From an uncultured Collinsella sp. (GTDB lineage Bacteria > Actinomycetota > Coriobacteriia > Coriobacteriales > Coriobacteriaceae): DNA of 6,304 nucleotides. A program made the position numbers and the translations under genes. Below, piece after piece: positions 1-5,297 of the stretch; position 1 is the stretch's first letter; each line of letters opens with the position of its first letter. The stretch spans positions 1-6,304 of the forward strand of contig USQE01000070.1 of assembly GCA_900556675.1 (NCBI GenBank), given 5' to 3'. The notes beneath the pieces are model-generated. The model saw nothing but the letters and a program-made list of their open reading frames with translations. It was not told where the DNA came from and made no database searches.

Positions 1-139
1 CCTGTCCACGCCGAGCGGTATGCCCGTCCCCGCCGTGGTCATCGATGTAACGCCCGAGGCCGTGACGCTCGACGCCAACCACGAGCTGGCCGGTAAGGAC
101 CTCAACTTTGATATCGAGCTCGTCGAGGTCGAGGGTTAG
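1..139 (+). CDS. FKBP-type peptidyl-prolyl isomerase, SlyD-like (3' end only)
   Basis: Only the last 45 codons are present; the frame begins at base 2 and ends at TAG 137-139. The residues include the stretch [20 protein letters not shown], which matches the closing beta strand of SlyD/FkpA-type FKBP prolyl isomerases (consensus D-x-N-H-P-L-A-G-K-x-L-x-F-x-V-x-V). Family members are cytoplasmic folding helpers that isomerise X-Pro bonds, and SlyD also binds nickel and assists hydrogenase maturation. The protein ends at VEVEG, with none of the His/Cys-rich metal-binding tail of E. coli SlyD, so metal binding cannot be assumed. The next gene starts 3 bases after the stop and has its ribosome site inside this gene's last codons, so the two are probably translationally coupled. 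The N-terminal FKBP core and IF domain lie outside the window. Confidence 0.85.
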   Translation, partial: LSTPSGMPVPAVVIDVTPEAVTLDANHELAGKDLNFDIELVEVEG

Positions 140-142
140 AGT

Positions 143-721
143 ATGCCTGAACGCTTGGTTTCGACGACATGCTTGGGAAATCTCAACGATCCGTCCTATG
201 AACTCCTGCTTCGCCGGAAGTTGGGCGGCGTCTTTGAAGTTGACGAGCTACTGCTCGATTGGGACCAGGCTGATGTATACGCGTTTGTGGGCGTGACGGA
301 GCTGGGGCGCACGGTCGATGTTCGGCTGGATACTGCCGACGGCGATCGTCTTGCCGACGGCGACGTGCTCGCCATTGACCGTTCGGGCATGGTGCCCGTG
401 GCGGTTGTCGTGCGCTTGCGCAGCGCCGAGGTTTATTTGGTCGAAGTTGACCGCATGGACCCGATTGCGCTCGCGCATTCGTGCTGGGAGATCGGCAACA
501 TGCATGCGCCGCTCTTCCGGGGCGACTCGGACGAGCATACTGTGCGCATGTATACGCCGGTGCAGCCTGTTTTGGGCCGCATGCTCCGGGGTGTCGAGGG
601 TGTTCGGCTCTCGCTGGTTACCCGTGAACTCGATGCGGACCGGCGCTTTGCGTCGAGTGCGGCGGAGGTCGTCGTGAGCATGGCTCCCGACTTTACCATC
701 GTAAAAAAGGCGCGCGGCTAA
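143..721 (+). CDS. UreE-like nickel metallochaperone (urease accessory protein family)
   Basis: A 192-residue protein resembling UreE, the dimeric chaperone that delivers Ni2+ to urease. The N-terminal part (about 1-90) has the UreE_N pattern: G-N-L-N near residue 12, then GRTVDVRL at 55-62 and LADGDVL at 70-76. The C-terminal part carries the family signature as CWEIGNMHAPL (114-124), the counterpart of the G-N-R-H-x-P motif; His121 aligns with the dimer-interface nickel histidine (His96 in Klebsiella UreE). The family is usually about 150 residues. This protein has roughly 30-40 extra C-terminal residues and no His-rich tail. The start is supported by GAGGG at 131-135, overlapping the end of the upstream SlyD-like gene, with a 7-base spacer. 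No urease structural gene is in the window, so the client could be urease elsewhere or another nickel enzyme such as NiFe hydrogenase. The match was read by eye and the family is divergent. Confidence 0.7.
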   Translation: MPERLVSTTCLGNLNDPSYELLLRRKLGGVFEVDELLLDWDQADVYAFVGVTELGRTVDVRLDTADGDRLADGDVLAIDRSGMVPVAVVVRLRSAEVYLVEVDRMDPIALAHSCWEIGNMHAPLFRGDSDEHTVRMYTPVQPVLGRMLRGVEGVRLSLVTRELDADRRFASSAAEVVVSMAPDFTIVKKARG

Positions 722-733
722 GCGCGCGTATGC

Positions 734-776
734 GCAAGACGGGCTTTGAGGGGCGACCGATCAAGGTCCGTCTTGC
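734..776 (+). other. Strong stem-loop between the UreE-like and HAD genes
   Basis: Arms 734-749 and 761-776 pair over 16 positions with no mismatch and two G-U wobbles around an 11-base loop. The outer nine bases, GCAAGACGG and CCGTCTTGC, are an exact inverted repeat. A weaker hairpin, GCGCGC-6-GCGCGC at 710-727, lies just before it over the UreE stop codon. No run of T follows either hairpin, so a classical intrinsic terminator is not supported. A partial terminator, a processing site or a protective 3' structure are alternatives. It lies upstream of the preferred start of the HAD gene. Confidence 0.55.
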
Positions 777-804
777 TGTTGATATGAGGCTTTGGGGGAA
801 GCAT

Positions 805-1602
805 ATGGGTCTTGAGGGAATCAAACTGATTGCATGCGATTTGGACGGCACGTTGCTGCATCCGGGGGAGCGCGAGCTGCGTTCCGAGGCCTTTGAGCTT
901 ATCGATGAGCTGCATCGTCGTGGTATCGTGTTTATGCCGGCGAGTGGCCGTCAATATGCGAGCTTGCGCTACCTGTTTGCCCCGGTGGCCGATGAGCTCG
1001 CCTATGTATGCGAAAACGGAACCCTGGTGATGAGCGAGGGGCGTGCCGTCGTCAAGCGTTCCATGGAGCGTAGCCTTGCTATGGTTATCGCGAATACCGT
1101 GGTTGCGTATCCCCATACCGACATGACCCTTTCGTGTGAGGGGCACATCTACACCATGAGCGGCAACGATGCGTTCGTCGACCATTTGCGCTATGTGGTC
1201 CACTGCGATGTGGCGGTGGTCGACCGTCCCGAGGACATCGACGAGGATGTCATTAAGATTGGCTTCCAGACGCCCGAGGTGGATTATCCGGCGGCCCGGG
1301 AGTATTTCGAGCGCCTCTTTGGCGACCGTGTCAATGTGATGACGTCAGGAACCGCATGGACGGACCTTATCGGTTTTGGTTCGGGCAAGGGCTCCGCGCT
1401 TGCCGATTACGGTCGTGTCCTGGGGATTTCGCCCGATGAGATGATGGCATTTGGCGACAATGAGAACGATCGCGACATGCTCAACGTCGTGGGCCATCCC
1501 TATCTGATGGAGAGCTGCAACCCCACCATGCGCGGTATCAACGATCGCGTCCGTTACGTGCACACGGTCGAAGAAGAACTGCGCCGCCTGCTCGCCGAGT
1601 AG
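805..1602 (+). CDS. HAD-superfamily phosphatase, Cof/SupH (subclass IIB) type
   Basis: A 265-residue cytoplasmic hydrolase with all four HAD motifs: I, DLDGT at 12-16 (nucleophile Asp12, acid/base Asp14); II, Ser47 in PASGRQ; III, Lys195 in GSGKGSAL; IV, GDNENDRDM at 217-225. The region between motifs II and III (about 75-190) is the C2B-type cap that sets substrate choice. The CENG at 69-72 and GRQYASL at 48-54 recall E. coli SupH/YbiV and other Cof sugar-phosphate phosphatases. The substrate is unknown; sugar phosphates or nucleotide cofactors are typical of the family. An in-frame ATG at 730 would add 25 residues, but it lies before the 734-776 stem-loop and has no ribosome site. ATG 805 follows GGGGGAA (794-800) and puts the first beta strand directly at the N-terminus, as expected. 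Length is normal for the family. Confidence 0.9.
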   Translation: MGLEGIKLIACDLDGTLLHPGERELRSEAFELIDELHRRGIVFMPASGRQYASLRYLFAPVADELAYVCENGTLVMSEGRAVVKRSMERSLAMVIANTVVAYPHTDMTLSCEGHIYTMSGNDAFVDHLRYVVHCDVAVVDRPEDIDEDVIKIGFQTPEVDYPAAREYFERLFGDRVNVMTSGTAWTDLIGFGSGKGSALADYGRVLGISPDEMMAFGDNENDRDMLNVVGHPYLMESCNPTMRGINDRVRYVHTVEEELRRLLAE

Positions 1603-1608
1603 GTTTTC

Positions 1609-1673
1609 GGGACATGCCTAGAAATGTACTGTTTGCTGTAACGGATGGGAAAGTAGATTTGCAGGCATGCCCC
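1609..1673. repeat. Imperfect 65-base palindrome between convergent genes
   Basis: The outer arms GGGACATGCCT (1609-1619) and AGGCATGCCCC (1663-1673) pair at 10 of 11 positions. Pairing resumes inside: AAAT 1622-1625 with ATTT 1657-1660, and TACT 1627-1630 with AGTA 1652-1655. The element fills almost the whole gap between the HAD gene and the opposing Fur-family gene. It could act as a bidirectional transcription stop or be one copy of a dispersed repeat. It lacks a T-run on either strand, so neither role is established. Confidence 0.45.
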
Positions 1674-1678
1674 AAAGG

Positions 1679-2059
1679 CTACCGGCAGTCGGGGCAGAGT
1701 CCCTCAAAGATGGTGTAGTGCGAGCTGACGCTCCATCCGATTTGTTCGGATGCCCTGGCGTCGAGCTGGGCATCGAAGGGGAGCGGCACGTCGATGACGC
1801 GGCTGCACGAGGTGCAGATGATATGTGCGTGCGGCTCGATGGTGCGATCGAAGCGGCTGCCGCCCGGCGTCTTAATAGAGAGAATCTCGCCGGCGTCGGC
1901 TAAGAGATTGAGGTTGCGGTAGACCGTGCCGCGGCTGATCTTGTCATCCTGTTCGCGTACGACATTGTAGATTTCGTCGGCGGTGGGATGGTTATAGCTT
2001 TGGCGCACAGCGTCAAGAACCAGCTTTCGCTGCCTGGTATTCCTTCTTTGCACCGCCAT
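1679..2059 (-). CDS. Fur-family metalloregulator, PerR-like
   Basis: A 126-residue dimeric DNA-binding repressor. The winged helix occupies about residues 8-70, with HPTADEIY at 24-31 and the recognition helix near ISRGTVYRNLNLL (41-53). All five PerR regulatory-metal ligands are present: His24, Asp71 (in SRFD), His77, His79 and Asp90, aligning with B. subtilis His37, Asp85, His91, His93 and Asp104. The aspartate at the last position is the PerR-type choice. Structural zinc is supplied by two CxxC pairs, Cys82/Cys85 and Cys122/Cys125. Such proteins sense peroxide through Fe-catalysed histidine oxidation and de-repress oxidative-stress genes. A TTG-started extension to 2095 is possible, but ATG 2059 has an AGAGG site 8 bases upstream and gives a normal length. 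It is last in a minus-strand cluster, 61 bases after the acylphosphatase gene; that AT-rich gap may carry its own promoter. Iron- or manganese-sensing Fur activity is the alternative. Confidence 0.88.
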   Translation of the reverse strand: MAVQRRNTRQRKLVLDAVRQSYNHPTADEIYNVVREQDDKISRGTVYRNLNLLADAGEILSIKTPGGSRFDRTIEPHAHIICTSCSRVIDVPLPFDAQLDARASEQIGWSVSSHYTIFEGLCPDCR

Positions 2060-2120
2060 GCGCCTCGCCTCTTTTCTGTAAACGGCATGAAGCAAATGAT
2101 ACCTTATTTAGAACACAATA

Positions 2121-2531
2121 CTAATAGCGAGGGCTAAAACCATCCTCGTTGGCAAGCGGGGTGCGAGCTTGAGCGTCTACAAGGCGAAAACGTGTCCCCA
2201 TGCGCTCATAGGAGGCATGAAGCGCCTCGAGCAGAGACACGATGTTTGCCGGCGTGCCCTGTAGCTCCATCTCAACCGAGCCGTCTTCCATATTGCGCAC
2301 CCAGCCGGTGAGGGAGCGCGCCTGTGCGAGGTTGGTGTTGGTGAAGCGGAAACCGACGCCCTGGACTTGCCCCTCCCACCGCAGGAAATAGCGCTGCGGG
2401 GCGTCTTGAGTGGCCTCGTCGCTTGCGAGCACGGTGAGCCTGCGGCGCAGCTCGAGCTCGACGCCAGAGAGCTTTTGGGGTTCGCGGCTGCCGCCGGCGA
2501 CGCTGGAGAAGAACGTATCGAAGAAGCTCAT
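2121..2531 (-). CDS. Acylphosphatase
   Basis: A 136-residue protein whose second half is an acylphosphatase domain (about 47-136). The phosphate loop is GQVQGVGFR (54-62) with catalytic Arg62; the second signature is GWVRNMEDGSV (76-86) with catalytic Asn80. The C-terminus, GFSPRY, resembles the usual F-x-I-R-Y ending. The family hydrolyses carboxyl-phosphate bonds in acyl phosphates such as acetyl phosphate or 1,3-bisphosphoglycerate. The common enzyme is about 90-100 residues; here about 46 extra residues precede the domain (MSFFDTFFSSVAGG, then a charged stretch), and I do not recognise them. The start ATG lies 2 bases after the stop of the upstream oxidoreductase gene, with only a weak CAGG ribosome site, so translational coupling is likely. 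A longer open frame upstream overlaps that gene and was not adopted. Confidence 0.9.
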   Translation of the reverse strand: MSFFDTFFSSVAGGSREPQKLSGVELELRRRLTVLASDEATQDAPQRYFLRWEGQVQGVGFRFTNTNLAQARSLTGWVRNMEDGSVEMELQGTPANIVSLLEALHASYERMGTRFRLVDAQARTPLANEDGFSPRY

Positions 2532-2533
2532 CG

Positions 2534-3640
2534 CTAGGCCTGCTTGTTTGCGTCGGCCGGGAAGGTAATGCCGGCCTGCTGGCGTACGGCATCCATGATG
2601 CGCAGTGAGACGAGCGTGACATCGCGGTAGTGTCCGAGCTCGTGGCGTCCCGCCGGGGTCTCCCAAATCTCTTCCTTAACGTTATCGATACCGCCGATGG
2701 CGGTGATAAAGTCTGTGAGTTCGTATTCCATGGTGTTGCTCGATTTGGGAAGGTCGAGCACGCGGCCGTTGTCGCCCTGTTCGCGTGGTACCTCGGTCGC
2801 CGAGCCGCGTACGACGTCGCCGCGATAGTCGATGCGGACGTTGCGGGGCGTGGACAGATGGTCGATCTGGATAGTGCCACGCTCGCCTTCAATCTGCGAG
2901 GGCAGCAGGTCATTCGTAATTTTGGAGTGCGCAAGCTCGACGGAGATACGGCCACCGCCGTAGCTGGCGAGGATGGAACCGCAACCGTCGATGGGGCCGT
3001 GCGTGAGCTGTCGCGTGGCGGGGTCGAGCAGAGTAGCCATGCTCGTAAGGCCGGAGGGCATGCCGAAAATCTCGACCATGGGCTCGACGGTGTAGACGCC
3101 GATGTCCATGAGGGAACCCGATGCCATATTGCAGTCAAAGATATTGGTGGCGCGCCCCGCGAGAACCTCGTTGTAGCGCGAGGAATACTTGCCAAAGCGC
3201 AACGATGCACGACGAATGGGCGCAATCTCGCCCAGGGCGTCCTCGACGGCGTGGAAAGCGGGGTCATGGAGCGGGCGCATGGCCTCGAGGGCTACGACGC
3301 CCGCCGCCTCGGCTGCGCGAAAGACCTCGAGCGCCTGCGCCTCGGTGGCACAAAAGGGCTTTTCGACGATAACGTGCTTGCCGCCGGCGATACAGGCGAG
3401 CGCCTGCTCGTAGTGGAGCGCATTGGGGCTGCCGATGTAGACAGCGTCGACGTCTTCGGCGGACGCAAGCTCGTCAAGTGCGGTGAAGTTACGCTCACCA
3501 CCGTGCTCAGCGGTGAAGGCGGCGCCGCGATCTGCATCACGCGAGAGCGTGCCCACGAACGCGGCTTGGTCGTTGGCGTTGACGACCTGGATAAAGTCGT
3601 CGGTAATCATGGATGTGCCGATGGTCGCTATACGCAGCAT
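2534..3640 (-). CDS. Gfo/Idh/MocA-family NAD(P)-dependent oxidoreductase
   Basis: A 368-residue enzyme with an N-terminal Rossmann fold (about 1-120) and a C-terminal substrate domain. The N-terminus reads MLRIATIGTSMITDDFI, a G-T-S variant of the usual G-x-G-x-x-G loop that I associate with the B. subtilis YulF-like branch. SPNALHYEQAL follows at 71-81, and the hallmark EKP is at 93-95 in HVIVEKPF. The C-terminal domain has GSLMDIGVY (175-183), the active-site D-x-G-x-x/H region. Family members oxidise or reduce sugars, inositols and related diols; the substrate here is unknown. The open frame extends upstream to 3943 over rnhA, but ATG 3640 has GAGGGGG (3645-3651) just before it and starts exactly at the first beta strand. 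It follows rnhA by 73 bases and is 2 bases from the acylphosphatase gene, suggesting one transcript. Confidence 0.9.
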   Translation of the reverse strand: MLRIATIGTSMITDDFIQVVNANDQAAFVGTLSRDADRGAAFTAEHGGERNFTALDELASAEDVDAVYIGSPNALHYEQALACIAGGKHVIVEKPFCATEAQALEVFRAAEAAGVVALEAMRPLHDPAFHAVEDALGEIAPIRRASLRFGKYSSRYNEVLAGRATNIFDCNMASGSLMDIGVYTVEPMVEIFGMPSGLTSMATLLDPATRQLTHGPIDGCGSILASYGGGRISVELAHSKITNDLLPSQIEGERGTIQIDHLSTPRNVRIDYRGDVVRGSATEVPREQGDNGRVLDLPKSSNTMEYELTDFITAIGGIDNVKEEIWETPAGRHELGHYRDVTLVSLRIMDAVRQQAGITFPADANKQA

Positions 3641-3713
3641 GTATCCCCCTCGTGCCGTTCGGTTTACAGGATGAGTGTAGCGCGGGAGGACACAAAAGCG
3701 TGCGAAAACGCCG

Positions 3714-4199
3714 TTACAGGTCGCTCTCGTTAAAGCCGGTGTCGATATCGAGGTTGCTGCCGTCGGCCGCCGTGGTGGCAAGCTCGTCGCAGCGCTCGTT
3801 GAGCTCATGGCCGGCGTGACCCTTAACCCAGATGAACTCCACCTTATGCTTGCTCTTTGCGGCAAGCAGACGCTCCCACAGGTCGCGGTTCTTGACAGGC
3901 TGCTTGTTGGCGGTCTTCCAGCCGCGTTTTTTCCATCCGTCAATCCAGTGCTTGTTGAAGGCGTTGACGACGTACTGCGAATCGGAATGGACTTCGACGT
4001 CGCAGGGGCGGTTGAGCGCCTCGAGTGCCACGATGACCGCCATGAGCTCCATGCGGTTGTTGGTGGTCTTGGCGTAGCCGCGCGAAAGCTCAGAGGTGAA
4101 GGTCTTGCCGGCGGGGTTGGTGTATTTGAGCACGGCGCCGTAGCCGCCGCGTCCCGGATTTGATCGGGCCGAGCCGTCGGTATAGATGATGACCTTCAC
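3714..4199 (-). CDS. rnhA: Ribonuclease HI
   Basis: A 161-residue endonuclease that cuts the RNA strand of RNA-DNA hybrids, clearing R-loops and primers in the cytoplasm. The catalytic set is complete: Asp8 in YTDGSA, Glu51 in NNRMEL, Asp73 in HSDSQYV, His128 in KGHAGH and Asp138 in NERCDELA, matching E. coli Asp10, Glu48, Asp70, His124 and Asp134. The basic segment [10 protein letters not shown] (85-94) is the handle region found in bacterial RNase HI. The start is GTG 4199: AAAGGA lies 5 bases upstream and the first beta strand begins at once. The overlapping ATG one base earlier on the mRNA is followed directly by TGA, and a longer in-frame extension to 4250 is unnecessary. The C-terminal 20 residues are acidic and look dispensable. 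It is the first gene of the minus-strand cluster. Confidence 0.95.
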   Translation of the reverse strand: MKVIIYTDGSARSNPGRGGYGAVLKYTNPAGKTFTSELSRGYAKTTNNRMELMAVIVALEALNRPCDVEVHSDSQYVVNAFNKHWIDGWKKRGWKTANKQPVKNRDLWERLLAAKSKHKVEFIWVKGHAGHELNERCDELATTAADGSNLDIDTGFNESDL

Positions 4200-4237
4200 A
4201 TGGTTCCTTTCGTTGGGTACGTTTCGTGTGAGTGACC

Positions 4238-4243
4238 ATTGTA
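4238..4243 (-). promoter_or_regulatory. Candidate -10 element for the rnhA cluster
   Basis: On the minus strand the hexamer reads TACAAT, five of six matches to TATAAT, about 39 bases before the rnhA GTG. No convincing -35 hexamer lies at 16-18 bases, so the call rests on the -10 element and its position in the 99-base gap after the lysR-type gene. Confidence 0.3.
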
Positions 4244-4298
4244 GCGCCATGCTCTCCGAGGGCTAGCAATCTACGATTTCTACCCCGTCTTCCGACAG

Positions 4299-5201
4299 TT
4301 AGTTGGCATGGATGATGCGGTTGAGCTCGTCAAGGTATTGCTGCAAGAGGGGAGAGGGCTTGCGCTCGTCGTGCATGATATAGCCTACGTGCATCGTTGG
4401 GGCGTCTGCTAACGGGATCGATGCCATACCCCATTGCATTTCATTGGAGAGGACACCGGTCGACAGGGTGTAACCGTTCGACGTGATAAGTAAGTTGGTA
4501 AGTGTTCCGCGGTCCGAGATTCGTATGTTGCGGTCGCAAGGGATATAGCTAAAAGGTTCCTCGGCGTAATAGAAGGAGTTTGAGGTTCCCTGCTCAAAGC
4601 TGTAGCGCGTATAGGGCGTGAGGTCGGCAAGGGACAGTTGAGGGCGGCGTGCGAGTGGATGGCGCTCGCTAACGAAGACGTGGACCGTCGCGTCGAAGAG
4701 GGGACGGAAGCTTGCGCGGGCGTCGGCGAAGGCCTTCTGCAGGACGCGGGCGTTAAAGTCATCCAGATACAGAATGCCGATATCGCTGCGAAATGCGCGG
4801 ACGTCGTCGATGATTTGCGAGGTGGTGGTCTCGCGCATGATGAACTCGAACTTGCTGTCGCGGCAGCGCTCGACGACGTTGACAAAGGCCTCGACCGAAA
4901 ACGCGTAGTGTTGGGCGGAAATGGCGAGGCGGGCTTGCGGGGTGCCGCCGTCCTCGTAGCGTGCCTCGAGCATGTCGGCCTGCTCTACGACCTGGCGCGC
5001 ATAGCCCAAAAGCTCGGTGCCGTCGTTGGTGAGCGTGACGCCGCGGCTGGAGCGCGTAAAGATCTCCAGATGGAGCTCCTGTTCCAGGCTTTTGACGGCG
5101 TTTGAGATGTTGGACTGAGCGGTATAGAGGCGCTGGGCTGCGGCGTTGATTGAGCCGGACTCTGCCACGGCGATCAAAAAGCGAAGCTGTTGGAGGGTCA
5201 T
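4299..5201 (-). CDS. LysR-type transcriptional regulator, probable regulator of the adjacent metY-like gene
   Basis: A 300-residue LysR-family protein, normal in length. The N-terminal winged helix-turn-helix spans about 1-60: MTLQQLRFLIAVAESGS, then INAAAQRLYTAQSNISNAVK (18-37) as helix-turn-helix, then LEQELHLEIFTRSSRGVTLT (39-58). A linker helix follows to about residue 85, and the rest is a periplasmic-binding-protein-like effector domain. The ligand cannot be read from the sequence. ATG 5201 follows AAAGGA with a 9-base spacer. The gene is divergent from an O-acetylhomoserine sulfhydrylase gene, and the shared region has a perfect LysR-type box at 5222-5242. The usual arrangement is autorepression plus activation of the divergent gene, so O-acetylserine, O-acetylhomoserine or another sulfur metabolite is a plausible effector. 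That is inference from context; CysB/Cbl identity is not claimed. Confidence 0.92.
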   Translation of the reverse strand: MTLQQLRFLIAVAESGSINAAAQRLYTAQSNISNAVKSLEQELHLEIFTRSSRGVTLTNDGTELLGYARQVVEQADMLEARYEDGGTPQARLAISAQHYAFSVEAFVNVVERCRDSKFEFIMRETTTSQIIDDVRAFRSDIGILYLDDFNARVLQKAFADARASFRPLFDATVHVFVSERHPLARRPQLSLADLTPYTRYSFEQGTSNSFYYAEEPFSYIPCDRNIRISDRGTLTNLLITSNGYTLSTGVLSNEMQWGMASIPLADAPTMHVGYIMHDERKPSPLLQQYLDELNRIIHAN

Positions 5202-5221
5202 CGGCGCCCGTCCTTTCGATA

Positions 5222-5242
5222 GTTATCTAAAAAACAGATAAC
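5222..5242. promoter_or_regulatory. LysR-type regulator binding site (T-N11-A box)
   Basis: GTTATCT (5222-5228) and AGATAAC (5236-5242) form an exact 7-base inverted repeat with a 7-base A-rich spacer. The core is ATC-N9-GAT, the classical LysR-family form, and contains T-N11-A. It starts 21 bases before the lysR-type ATG. Its centre is about 66 bases before the predicted metY start of transcription, the standard place for a LysR recognition site, so it suits both autorepression and activation of metY. Confidence 0.75.
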
Positions 5243-5262
5243 AGGTTAGCGCTTTTAAGTGA

Positions 5263-5291
5263 TTGACCCGGGGAGACGATGCTCGTACTAT
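5263..5291 (+). promoter_or_regulatory. Predicted sigma70-type promoter of the metY-like gene
   Basis: The -35 hexamer TTGACC (5263-5268) matches five of six consensus bases, the spacer is exactly 17, and the -10 hexamer TACTAT (5286-5291) matches four of six. Transcription would start near 5298, giving a leader of about 177 bases before the metY start codon. The imperfect -10 suits a promoter that needs an activator. Confidence 0.65.
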
Positions 5292-5297
5292 TCAAAA

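Noticed and set aside
730..804. A 25-codon N-terminal extension of the HAD phosphatase
   Set aside because: It runs through the 734-776 stem-loop, lacks a ribosome site, and the HAD fold starts properly from ATG 805.
2060..2120. PerR box for autoregulation in the gap before the Fur-family gene
   Set aside because: The AT-rich text has only weak dyad symmetry (TATT and AATA ends) and does not match the 7-1-7 consensus well enough to call.
2630..3733. A 367-codon plus-strand frame opposite the Gfo/Idh/MocA gene
   Set aside because: It mirrors codon bias of the real gene on the other strand, has no recognisable domain or ribosome site, and the opposite frame has clear family motifs.
3641..3943. 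Upstream extension of the oxidoreductase frame
   Set aside because: It lies entirely over the intergenic gap and rnhA, and the residues look like Ser/Thr/Arg-rich out-of-frame text. ATG 3640 has a strong ribosome site.
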